Positions 38,505 to 48,645 of a stretch of 64,000 nt of DNA are shown here, one piece after another. The stretch lies in contig SJOL01006407.1 in NCBI GenBank assembly GCA_004794785.1, positions 118,258-182,257 on the forward strand, written 5' to 3'. Position numbers and translations under genes: made by a program. Each line of letters begins with the position of its first letter. Within the stretch, counting starts at the first letter, position 1. The notes under the pieces were generated by a model, which worked only from the letters and a program-made list of their open reading frames with translations, searched no databases and was not told the origin of the DNA. Source of the DNA: Opisthorchis felineus (lineage: Eukaryota; Platyhelminthes; Trematoda; Opisthorchiida; Opisthorchiidae).

Positions 38505-41240
38505 ATTGCCACTCACAAACCGTGGACTCGTTACAGGTCTCAGAAACATAGTCTCTTGGTCCTCCAGATTGGGGATGAAAAATATGTGACGACTTGTTCT
38601 TTAGGAGTCCAGGCTGCTGTAAAGGTCCCACTGTCTTGCGGTCAGGCTTTTGAGCGCGAGACATCGTCCTCCTGTCTCGGTTTGGGCGCCCTGACAGTAT
38701 CCCAACCCAAGTACAACCATGAATCTCACACTTACAAATAATCTCATGCCACATCGACCGTTGCGTGGTGCCATCAGCCGAGTCACCTTACTTGCGTCAC
38801 TGGGTCACCTTACATGAGTAGGCAAAAATAGGCTACCGCTGAGGCCTCCTTCCTCAATCTTTGACAAATTCATTCTTCTTCCCCTCCTTGTCCCGTCGCT
38901 AGGCTCATTCTCAAGGACTGACAGATCCATTCGTTGCCAACTGCCATAATCTGCAATATCTATGGTTGACTCAGGCACTACGGTAGCAGACACTTCAAAA
39001 TCATCCCTCAAACCCTGACACTCAATTCATTGGGAGCCTTTGGCTTTCGCAATCTGAAACAAGCTGAGCAACAGACTACTCCTATATGTACCCCCGACCC
39101 TCTTTCTATTGATGTGTGCTGTTTGTCTGAAACGAGGATTGAAGACCCAAGTACGCTTGTTAAACTGACCTCCCAGTCGGTTTCCACTTGCTTCTGGTTG
39201 CGCATCTCAGATGATCCGGAAGTCGCTGCGGCTGGTTGTGCTGGAGTTGGTGTCATTTTAAGTCACCAAGCTAAAGGGCCTCCGGTTGAATGGTTGCCCA
39301 TTGAAAGTCAATTCTATGCTGTTCGTCTGGAAACGTCTGTGAGATTATCCGGTTAACGCACCGATAATCACTGCCTGTTCATAGTATCTGTTTACGCCCC
39401 AACAGACTGTAGCTCGGACACAGTAAATGACAATTTTTAGGACGATTTAGGCGCTTTGTTGCGGCTGGCTAAGAGCTAGATTATTGTTGTGGTTTCGGGA
39501 ATATGAATGCGCAAGTAGACAGAACTAGTGCCTCTGAGGTTCAATTGGGTGGTCGTCTTGGAATGGAATCAACAGGCTCGGAAAATTGCGAACGCCTGCT
39601 GCAGTTTTGTGCTGACCACAGACTGTACTAAATTCCGAAACAACCGAAGCCGCTTGGCCACATGGCGTCCCCTCATGCAGGTCAACCTCCAACACAGATA
39701 GATCGCATCGCCTTAGCTATAGGTAGAGTGAGTCAGTTATTGACTGCCACTCTTTCGGGGACACCTGGGTGAATTCGGACCACGCGCTTGTTCGTTGCTG
39801 CTTCTCGTTGCACATTTCAGTGGTGTGCAAGATTCACACATCTCGCCTGTCCATTGGGAACCTTACAGACCCTTATGTGAAACAAGTCAGCCAGAACCAC
39901 CTACTGAAGTCCCATTCGAACAACACGTCATCTGTTGTTGACTCTTACTGGAAGGTACTGTCCACAAGCCTGCGAAATGCTGGACGATCCGATTGTGGAA
40001 AGGCGGAACCAACTAGATCGAAGCACAGGATCTCGAGCAGGATCAAGATTTTTTGAATCTCGGACGCGTATTCCTCCTGGCCAATACAGTACCACCAGAC
40101 GAACTGTCAGACTTCAGACGAAAAAGAGCATCTGCGAGTATCGAGAAACTAGGTGGACCCAGAAAAATGAAGAGATGGTGGGCGGTAAAATACTCAAGGT
40201 TTGTGCGCAAATTGTTCCAACAAGCCCAAAGAGGCCTTCGATGAGCAAAAATGTACCGTGAAAAAGAGAAGCGTGTGAATTGATGGGCTGAACTCTTTTG
40301 GGACTAATTCAGCTGGCCACTTTCAATTGTTCAGCCGGATTCCCAACAGCTAACGCATCTCTGGAGAGTGAAACTGGAAACCCCGTGGGAGTTCGGAAAT
40401 AAGTGAATGCCTTTTTGCCTCATGTTAATCAGCTGCTGATCCTGAGGAACTACCTCCCTCTCTGTCCAAAAATGGAGCTGAAATCCACAGTAGATTTTTG
40501 TTCAACCTATTTGCATCCAGTATGGGGAAAGTGACGGCTCTCAGCAAGATGAATTGATAATGGTATTGAACTACAGTTCGGGATTTATTGTTTTACGGTC
40601 TCTGGACCTGCCGACTTCGGGTAGAGGATCTGGGACGTCTTCAGTTGTTTTACCATCGACGACCCAGATCTATCACTTTGGTCGGCTGAAACCAACGAAT
40701 ATGAAACGAGCTTATTAGGCAACGGATCTTCAGCGAAGCGGACGATACACCCCTCAAACTTCGCGTACTGTACTACAAGCTAATTTGACTGGGACATGTG
40801 TTACGCATGCCTAATTGCTGCTTGCTGAAACGGTCGCTATTTTCCGTGCCTAATTCGGAGAGACGGAAACCTGGAGGTGGACAGAATGTGCCATGGTAAT
40901 GGGGAATGGAGAATATTATGAAAAGTTTGGGCGTTGTTGGTGCTGCTCGCCTTCCAGGATGGAGTCCACATGATCCCCTTGTGCTCGGCTGGAGGAACCA
41001 AAATATACGGAGGATAAACTGTGTCACTAGAGTTTATGCTGTCAGTTTCTACCCATATTGTCTGAGTGAGTGTTGGATGTGGGTTCACGTTGGATGGTTG
41101 TTATAGGCTAGCCCTAGATCTCTCTACTTTTCCCATATCTTCTTTCGAATAGAAGACTTTACTGAAATAAACTGACATGGTTTCATTTTACTGAGCACTT
41201 TTTTTCTCACGTGGTATTGCTGTCAATAATGATGATGATC
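38505..41240 (+). mobile_element. RTE-like LINE, copy 1 (degenerate, internally deleted)
   Basis: The order is 5' region (GTCCTCCAGATTGGGG block at 38559, shared with copies 2 and 3), endonuclease (39012-39800), linker with W-A-E-L-F, most of RT missing, then the conserved C-terminal part. In that part, L-x-W-D-M-C-Y-A-C-L (about 40785) stands for the usual W-L-G-H-V-L-R-M-P, followed by the A-A-R-L-P-G-W-S-P-H-D-P block near 40946. A 3' UTR ends in TCAATAATGATGATGAT. Many stops and frameshifts are present. The full element would encode an APE-type endonuclease and a reverse transcriptase and move by target-primed reverse transcription. The RTE-like assignment rests on layout and the short-repeat tail. 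Length is about 2.7 kb. Confidence 0.88.
39012..39800 (+). pseudogene. LINE apurinic/apyrimidinic-type endonuclease domain
   Basis: The longest intact piece (39030-39356) reads I-D-V-C-C-L-S-E-T-R-I, the conserved endonuclease block holding the catalytic Glu, then D-P-E-V-A-A-A-G-C-A-G-V-G-V-I-L-S-H. After a stop at 39354 the frame continues with V-S-V-Y-A-P-T-D-C-S, an N-x-N-A-Q-V block (the usual G-D-x-N reads G-N-M-N here), G-Q-P-P-T-Q-I-D-R-I-A, and finally N-S-D-H-A-L-V-R-C (39769), which holds the catalytic S-D-H. Stops at several places show it is inactive. Confidence 0.85.
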
Positions 41241-44200
41241 TGACAACAAGGCACGAGCGAATGCAACTTCCTGACAAACGTATTACAATTCAAGTGATTT
41301 CGTAATATTTCTCTGTTGGCGTCACTACAAATATTCCAACAAAAAAAAGCAAGCCGTGTAAGGAAATACGTTGCGGTGAATCGGTTTGGATGGTTATGAA
41401 ATATCGATATTGAGGACTTGGTGTGATAAGTTAGGTGCCTGAGGGTTATTCAAATAAAACATATGGGATAAAACAGATTTTTTTACATTACTTAGAATAA
41501 GGACCGGAACGGATTTAGATTATAGGGTGGTTTTATTTCAGATGCTCGAACGTTTGTCCATACAAGTGTGATGTCAAACAAAAAACCGCGTATTTTTGAG
41601 CGCATACATTCGATAGAGACATCTAGCAGCAACGGCCGCTATCCAATGTTCAACTGAGTTCTTGTTTTACAACTCGGTTGTTTATCCGTTGATCGGAATA
41701 TTCAGTTAGATAGGTGGACAGATGCCTTTCCGTTCTGTCTGAGCATGTGTTTCATACGGATAGATGCAACTTGAGGTGAAAAGATTGGTCAGGTCGTATT
41801 TTACGGGCAGCAGTCGTACTCACATCAGATTGGCCAGCAGCTGGAAATGTGCGCCGTACGCTACCCAGTTGGGCACATCAGTCCACCTGAATTCCAGTCC
41901 AATTTATGCTTCTACCTTGATGCAGAAGCAGGTTGTAACCTGGATAAGACAGAGGGACCACTTTCCCGTAAAGGTATCGGCATTTCCATTCTGCCTTAAG
42001 CTTCCAAGCATGCGTTCGACCTCAGTGCTGAAAATGTTTGCCAAGAAAATTCGGTACGCTCAAATAAAGGGACTTACACAAGGGTCGTATTGTTGTCTAC
42101 AGGAGAAAAACGTACAAAGAAAATTTCGTAGTTCACAGGTTTAGGATACATGGTTCGGCCGGCGAACCCGATTGTTTCTCTTGTAAGAATTACGCCAGGA
42201 GAGGTAAGTCTTGCTTATTCTTGCTAGTAAATTTGATGTCAGGTTGAATTAGCAAAATTGCTCTGCTCCTTTATAATATCATTGCTACGAGAAATGTCGC
42301 ATCAAAATTTCGGTCCACATCAGTGGTGTACTGGCCTGATCTGTTTTCGATATGGCGACGAATGTCTAAGTGCGCCATCTACTTTTTTACGGAACGATGC
42401 CAAACTCGAGGAGTATCTTTTTAGTACACAATTCTAGCACAATATGCAATTATTGAGAAAAGAAAGACAGCATGTCATATCAATAGGTCCATTATGGTGT
42501 ACAGATATGAAGAGATTCCACATAAAAAATAACGGGTGCTTGACAGTTCAATAACTTCTAAACTATTCTTCAGACTGGTATGGAAAGGACGCTAGTAGAT
42601 GGGTTCGAGGAGTTTTGTTAGCCAGTTGATCGTATTGTTTCAGAATATAACAGTCACTGAATGTGTGGCCAACAGAGGATTGCTCGGTTGGAAAAAGTCA
42701 CGCCATTGTGCGCAGTGCGTTCCTGGAGGATTTAGAATGCCGGAAGTAGATTCATCAGTGATTCTATTGTCTCCAGAACAGAGTAAACTTATAGTATATA
42801 TGCAAACTCCAACGAATAAAGCTGAAGACTCGTTCTGCAACTTGAGATCGTCTCTCGGTGGAACAACGAAAATAAAGGGTTAAGTCTACAGCCTCTCATC
42901 TGTACTTTTAAGAAGTTTACAGCTTGAAAGAGTCGCAGAAAAATACAGTTAATGTTGTCTGAGTGAAGAGTCCTCTTAAACTTCCAAACAGTCAAATGAC
43001 GGACTATATACTCAGGTAGGAAAACGAGTGAGTTACGAATAACAGTTGATTGATCTGGCCTTTCACTATGGAACATCACTAATTAACCAGAAGGGAGTTG
43101 TTGAGCACAGAACATATAGCCGGTATAGCTTCTATTTTACCCCATGCTGATCGGAAGTTAGAAAGATCGTCAGTAGGGTTACCTGTACTTTGGACTTTGA
43201 GTGGCGGATAAATAATTACAGATATGGGAAACAGGACTGTGGGGGGGGGGGCGGAAACCGCGGTTATGGCTTTAAAGATAAAGGGCTGTTTGCAAAGGCA
43301 TTGCATAAATACAAAATAAGATGAGTAACAGCCAACCGTGACAATTCGAAGGACTGCAGGGGACAGTTATAACAGCCACTGTATGGAAACTGAGGTAATA
43401 GACTAGTATATTTAAATGAAGTTACAGAACAAACAAAATGGTACCCCGAGGAAGTAGAGAGCGGAAAAGGTCCGTGAGGACCTATTGGGAAAACAAGTGA
43501 ACAGTTACTAATGGAAGTAAACCCATCGGACGGGCAGAAGACCTACAGAAGAAGAACAGTAAGCAGGCGTGCACCGCACCACAAAACGTCACAGTTCCAT
43601 ATGGGCGCCGTATCGTGGACCTTTAGTGGGTGCCGTCAGATGCAGAGACAAGAGCCAATAGGAGATCGCATGCAGAGTGAAAGATGTTGGACACTTATTG
43701 AATGGAACGACCTTGTTCACGTGGCTAGTGGCTAAATGAGTGGTGGCCCAAAATTCGTCCTGATCGTCTACGTTCCATTCCAGAATGACCAACTCCTCTC
43801 TACAAACAGAAGTACTGTTCAACAGGAAAGAACAGGGCCGGTATCGACGAGTGCAAGAAGTAAGCAAGCTTTTAACTGTCCGTCGTATAAACTTTTGGTC
43901 AGTTTCATTTGAATAGACTTAGAAAACAGGAAGAACTGTGCTGAAAAACACGGAGAAACCAGACAACTTAACAGTAGCTTAAGATAACGTAAGTTTTGGG
44001 CATTCTTGATTCCTGCAGGGAATCAGCACTACTTAAGTTGAGTTCTATGTAAAGTAACGCCTGAAAGTATCACAGACCAAAGCATCATTATCGCCTAACT
44101 TAGGTCAAGTCTGGTCAGGAGTCAAATATTTCTTTTTCTACTGTATTTCTTATTTAAATTGGTCGACATTATGGCCACTCATTAAGTCAGTGGCATATCC

Positions 44201-44574
44201 AAGAGGAATAGCTGGAAGACCAGGGAATATATCCTTTTAGGTTCAAAGGATTGTTCCGTAACATTTTTAACATATTGTTCAAAGTGTGTTTCTCAAATGT
44301 GCGGCGTTTAGATTAAACCAAAATTAATGTTATACTGGACAACATCATTGTGTTCAACGTCAGAACATCAGCGTCTTCAAAATGCTATAAGATTTTGCCA
44401 GTGCTGTGCAGGAATTAGGCCGTATTGGAAAGCATCGTCATAGCTAAACGATATGAGTATCTGGATATTATCAGTTAGACCAACAGGTATCAGGATGATC
44501 TGGAGCACTGTCTAATATCGGGCCAAAAGGATGTGACCAAAATATTTATTCGCACAGAACAACAAACTTAGTAA
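41241..44574. other. Intergenic, one unassigned 126-residue open frame
   Basis: The plus-strand frame 41764-42144 (126 residues, basic, Ser/Arg/Lys-rich) has no recognised domain, repeat match or splice context, and is within what chance gives here. An 11-base G run lies at 43241-43251. Nothing else was recognised. Confidence 0.5.
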
Positions 44575-44830
44575 GCGAAATACACCCATTTGCACACCAA
44601 TTTGGTTTTGACGAGAAGCTCACCTGGAACTCAGCGGAATCCCCCGTTTATGATGTTTTTAAGCAATTTTGTGCAACTTGGGTTCAAGTATAACATAAAG
44701 TTGACGGAAACCCGGGGACTGCGCCTACCTGATGAGGCTGAAGTTGGGCAAAACCGGTCGTAGGCCATCTAAGTGTTTTCAGCATTCTTATGAGTAGTGT
44801 ACTACGTCTGAACAACCTTAGTGTTTTTAT
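44575..44830 (+). repeat. Family A inverted pair (44575-44665 minus, 44680-44830 plus)
   Basis: The left part is the family A 3' segment in minus orientation (CACCCATTTGCACACC, then CACCTGGAACTCAGC). The right part, in plus orientation, begins GGGTTCAAGTATAACATAAA and carries the best-paired hammerhead of the window (44723-44765), followed by the GTTTTCAGCA and TATGAGTAGTGTACTACGTC blocks. In the head-to-tail monomer order, the inverted left segment is just upstream of the point where the right segment starts, as expected from a 5' inversion during insertion. Confidence 0.75.
44723..44765 (+). ncRNA. Hammerhead ribozyme, family A (perfect stem I, G12 to A)
   Basis: GCCTAC (44723-44728) pairs with GTAGGC (44760-44765) in six Watson-Crick pairs. 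CTGATGA occupies 44729-44735; a 14-nt arm follows (44736-44749). The next box is AAAA where GAAA is expected, so G12 is replaced by A at 44750. Stem III ACCGGT (44753-44758) is a perfect palindrome, and C17 is 44759. The middle stem I pair is A-T here but G.T in the copies at 2155 and 33632, so pairing is kept by a different base. G12 is essential in known hammerheads, so this copy is probably inactive despite its good fold. Confidence 0.65.
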
Positions 44831-45929
44831 TAGTATGCTGAAAATTATCTTAGTTTTATAGGGTGAACACATGCACAAGAATGTCTGGACTAGGTTTTCC
44901 TTGGACCCCCTTAGCTTTTGCAACGAACGGTGGTCCATAAATAAAAGTATTGTTCCTTGAAATTACCGTATCACAATACTGAAAACGCCGTGAGCTCTTA
45001 TGCGTTACATTATACTTAGAAGTCACGAATCCACTCTGGAAAAAATCCGCATGTTTTCCAAAGTACCACGGTTGCCAAATTTCAGTTCGTCACGAAATTT
45101 CCCCACCGCCATGAAAAATTATCTAGGTCTGTATACACTGTCGATATTGTTTTATGCCTCTTACGCACCGTTATTGAAATTGGATATGCATACTCCTCTC
45201 AACCGAACCTGGACTGCAGTTACTTGTGTTTTTGAAATTTAACACTTCACGCCCAGACCATCTTATTCCTTTTATGTAGCGATCTCATTCATTCCACTAC
45301 AAAAAATAGTTGCAATATTTTAAGAGAACTTTTTGAGTACTGAAGCGGACAACTTATTGAAACTAAGAAGCCATTAGTAGATCTGAATGGTCTGCATCAT
45401 AAGACCTAATAGTGATCATTCAGTTCTAAGAATCTTTTGCCATTCCAAGTCACTTTGTTCCGACCACATTAGTTATGTAATGTACAAAGAGATAATAGTG
45501 CCATTTCGCACCTTACTAACTGGTTAGCGTCTTTCTCCATCCGGGATACTTCTGATAGGTAACCGAACCCTCGGGATTAGTGTAAAAGTTTTGTTTTTAA
45601 CACTCGAGAATTAAATTACCTATATAGCATATAATGCAAAAAATCTGATAAAACCGCCCCGTCTGGGTATCGAGGCGCAAAATACTCCAATAAATACTCC
45701 GATACTTCTTTGTAACTAACACATATTCCAGTAGCCAGAATTTCGAATAAGATAGACGTGAAGTTTATACTATACTTGCAGCATCAGCGCTTTGAACCAT
45801 AAACTAGTTGCAGCACGTGTTCATTTTACAATCGTGTTAAAGGTGTTTTTAGCTGTATGAGGATCCTGGTTATATGACGACTGGTTTAATTGTCAAATAT
45901 TACAAAATGGATGATGCGAGTTTTCAGGT

Positions 45930-46110
45930 GAATGACGAAACTCCGGAGAGTCTCGTGAGATGCGCACTGTTGATGATTCCCAATAAGGATGAAACAGCTG
46001 TACAGTGCTTCTGGGCTTTTCAGCATAGATTGACTTCACTCAAAGGACGAAATCTCCACAAAAATCTTAAATCTCCTCACACTACCAACAACCTTCAGAT
46101 CGGTTCGTTT
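45930..46110 (+). repeat. Family C hammerhead repeat, copy 2
   Basis: GAAACTCCGGAGAGTCTCGTGAG leads into the hammerhead at 45964-46008, followed by the shared block TTCTGGGCTTTTCAGCATAG. The sequence before and after is alignable by eye with 29338-29445 and 58745-58860. The three boundaries differ, so the element length is not certain. An 83-residue open frame across it (45874-46125) is not considered a gene. Confidence 0.65.
45964..46008 (+). ncRNA. Hammerhead ribozyme, family C (perfect stem I, C3 to T)
   Basis: GCACTG (45964-45969) pairs with CAGTGC (46003-46008) in six Watson-Crick pairs. The core reads TTGATGA where CTGATGA is expected, so C3 is changed at 45970. Stem II is TCC/GGA with an AATA-containing loop (45977-45990). 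GAAA starts at 45991. Stem III ACAGCTGT (45994-46001) is a perfect eight-base palindrome, and H17 is A at 46002, so cleavage would follow a GTA triplet. The layout is that of a dimeric type I hammerhead. The C3 change should block activity of this copy. Confidence 0.65.
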
Positions 46111-46392
46111 CTCACTAGGCTTTAAACACAATTGCTGGACAGCACTGTTTTTTTGATTCAGTCGTATAAAAGTTACACTGGTTTAACCTGATCTTTGATA
46201 CCTCATCACAAACCAGGGTTTCATTTGTCTGAAGATGTTAGCTGTGTGGAAAACATCAACAGTCTTCTTACGCATGGAGGGCATCGGGAAAAGAAGAATC
46301 ATGATCTAGCTCAGCCTAAAGGTCGGAATGATTGTGGAATGCACTAAAATTGGTCCGAGCTTGTGTCCTGTCTAACAACTTTATCAGAATAA

Positions 46393-46746
46393 AATTCCCG
46401 TGGTTTGGATGGTGAAAGTGGAAATTTAGTGAATGATTCAACTAATGCTGCCAAATTGCTTCAGAGTCTTACATCAGGAGGCATTAAAAACGATCGTGTT
46501 GGGATCAGCAGCCTACACAATGAGTGGGAACAGTTGACCAGTTCAAGTTATCTCAAATTCGTTGTGACAAGTTTAAACAAACTTGTGGCTGAGTATGATT
46601 ACTCTGAATTACTTCCTGAGTACTCCCTTGTGTGTCCTCCAATGTTTGACCACTGGGTGAATATTGGTGACTGTCGTCCAACCTTCCGTAAATTACTTCG
46701 TGCGGTTATTGAGAGGAGGACTCAGAAAACAACAACTGTTTATTGA
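46393..46746 (+). CDS. Unrecognised open frame, 118 codons
   Basis: I do not recognise this protein. After a stop at 46390-46392 the frame stays open for 117 residues before TGA. It is acidic/hydrophobic in balance, with a W-E-Q-L segment, a Y-D-Y-S-E-L-L-P-E-Y stretch and a C-terminal F-D-H-W-V-N-I-G and R-K-L-L-R-A-V-I-E-R-R, which could be amphipathic helices. An acceptor-like CTAAC...TTATCAG ends at 46387, but the frame has a stop just after it and there is no donor at the 3' end, so a normal coding exon is not supported. It could be a fragment of a retroposed gene. Length alone is not significant in this window. Confidence 0.25.
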   Translation, partial: NSRGLDGESGNLVNDSTNAAKLLQSLTSGGIKNDRVGISSLHNEWEQLTSSSYLKFVVTSLNKLVAEYDYSELLPEYSLVCPPMFDHWVNIGDCRPTFRKLLRAVIERRTQKTTTVY

Positions 46747-48472
46747 AAAAAGATGTTCGAACAAAATATATCAGCGGTTGAAAAAAATCGTTTTCATTCG
46801 TCTTAATGAGCTTACCGATTTTGGTTTGCACATACATACTGGATTGCTAGGAAGGAGAATAAGAGCTTTCAGAATGATGAACACCCAACAATACATTTGG
46901 TAATAACAACGATAGGTGATAAATTACTTCGCTCATTATGACCACAATGCATACGCTTGGCCAGGAAGGGCTATTAGTCGGGCATACAATGTCGATTTAT
47001 TCGCTAACCTTGACATCTGAATTGTAATAAGATTGCCAATCTACGTAACAAAAAGCCAACGACAAATTAGACATTCAGCTTGTTCTTTAAGCACAATGGA
47101 ATTCGACCGGAAAATATTTGCTTTAAAGCAAACGAAAAAAGCCAAACTTGTCCAGGAGAAAAGAGGAATAGGCACTGGTTCATTAGTTTTCTTAGTATGC
47201 AGCGTACTTTTAATGCGAGTTTGACTTCGACAACTCAGGTGTATGGTCCTGGAAATGACAATGCTTTACCTCGTGAACTGCTGGAAACGAACTTTTATGT
47301 TTAGTGAGGATTCTGAACTTTCCACTGCTTCCCAGGTTGATTAATCCTGAAATGACCGCTTGCGGCCAACTGAGTCAATCAGCGCACTAGTAAAAGACCA
47401 ATTACTGGTCCCAAAAGCGAGAATGTTCGTAAGAATTACCGGGTATGGTCTCACTGGTAACTATAGCAAAGATCACATCTAAACCACCAGACAGCTGTGT
47501 GAACCACAGTGAGTCAACTAATGCACGCGGGATAATGGTGGTAATGAGACCACAGGGTGATAAAAGGAACTTGTAGGATGTGGTTCTTCCAGGGGAAGTT
47601 CATATTGGGCAAAACAAAAGTTTCATTACAAATTTCAGTGCCCACCTGGGTAGCTAGTTGGGATTGAGGAGATAAGTAGTGTGGATGTTTGCATTTCAAA
47701 GGATTCATTCCTCATTTTTGCCACTTCACATTGCGGAAGTGCTGCAAATTGCAATGAACGGAGGGTGATGCACAAAGATGCTCACAGGTATTAGACTGGT
47801 GCGATTATACTGTAGTGCTTTGCCTCAGGGCACCTTACCATTTTTCCGCACATGATGATTACTTGAGTCCTCCTTTGAATCATTGTGTGGTAATGCGTGT
47901 TGTACTCACTTACCGGACGTTCATTACCCATTATATGGTGTAAAACATGTCTAGGTACCAAAGGGTTTTTAGTGCATTATTCTGTCCAGAGTTTTTCCAG
48001 CCTTAAACCACATCGTGCATCCCAATTGGGTTGGAGTAGCACTCACTTGGCGGTGGTGTACCTTGCGCTTATCCTGGGGATATAGGTCAGTTACAGCCCA
48101 AGAAGCAACATACTTTACTGAAAAATTCATGATGGCGAAGAATTTCTTCTAGTCGTGTTTAACATGGTCATAGATTTATCAAAACCAGGCTCAACTGATC
48201 TGACTGTGTGAAATGCTCTGTGATGGAGTGAATTTGTCAGTTTCCTATGACCCGAAATTCACAGCCTGCTAGTGCCGGACTGTTTATGGAATAAATGTCA
48301 TCTTGTCAGATGAGTATAGTGACCTACTGATTTTCCACCCTGAAAATGAATTCTGCTTACGACGAACTGCTGTGACACAGCTTGCAGCCGCTAACTCATT
48401 TTTGGAGTCATTACCTGTGCATCTCTCACGAAAGTACTCTGGAACCTAAATAGAAAATCAAATAAACGAAAT
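46747..48472. other. Intergenic, nothing recognised
   Basis: Short open frames only, no shared repeat block recognised. Confidence 0.5.
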
Positions 48473-48645
48473 GCACTCATTTGCGCACCAATTTGTTTTT
48501 TACGGGAAGCTCAAATGAATCCCAGCTGAATCCGTAGTTTATTATATTCTTCAGAAGAATGTGTCTCACAAGGAGGGTGGAACAGATCTTCAGTTGTCGA
48601 AGAGGTTTCAGCAACTTTGTGAGTAGTTTTACTCAAGCAAATTAA
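48473..48645 (+). repeat. Family A inverted pair (48473-48562 minus, 48570-48645 plus)
   Basis: The left part is the 3' segment in minus orientation (TGCACTCATTTGCGCACC, then TGAATCCCAGCTGAATC). The right part in plus orientation starts in the middle of a decayed hammerhead (GGGTGGAACAGATCTTC) and continues GTTGTCGAAGAGGTTTCAG, CAACTTTGTGAGTAG. The hammerhead 5' half is missing. Confidence 0.6.

Noticed and set aside
38820..39000. Opposite-strand open frames over LINE copy 1
   Set aside because: They are antisense shadows of the LINE 5' region and endonuclease.
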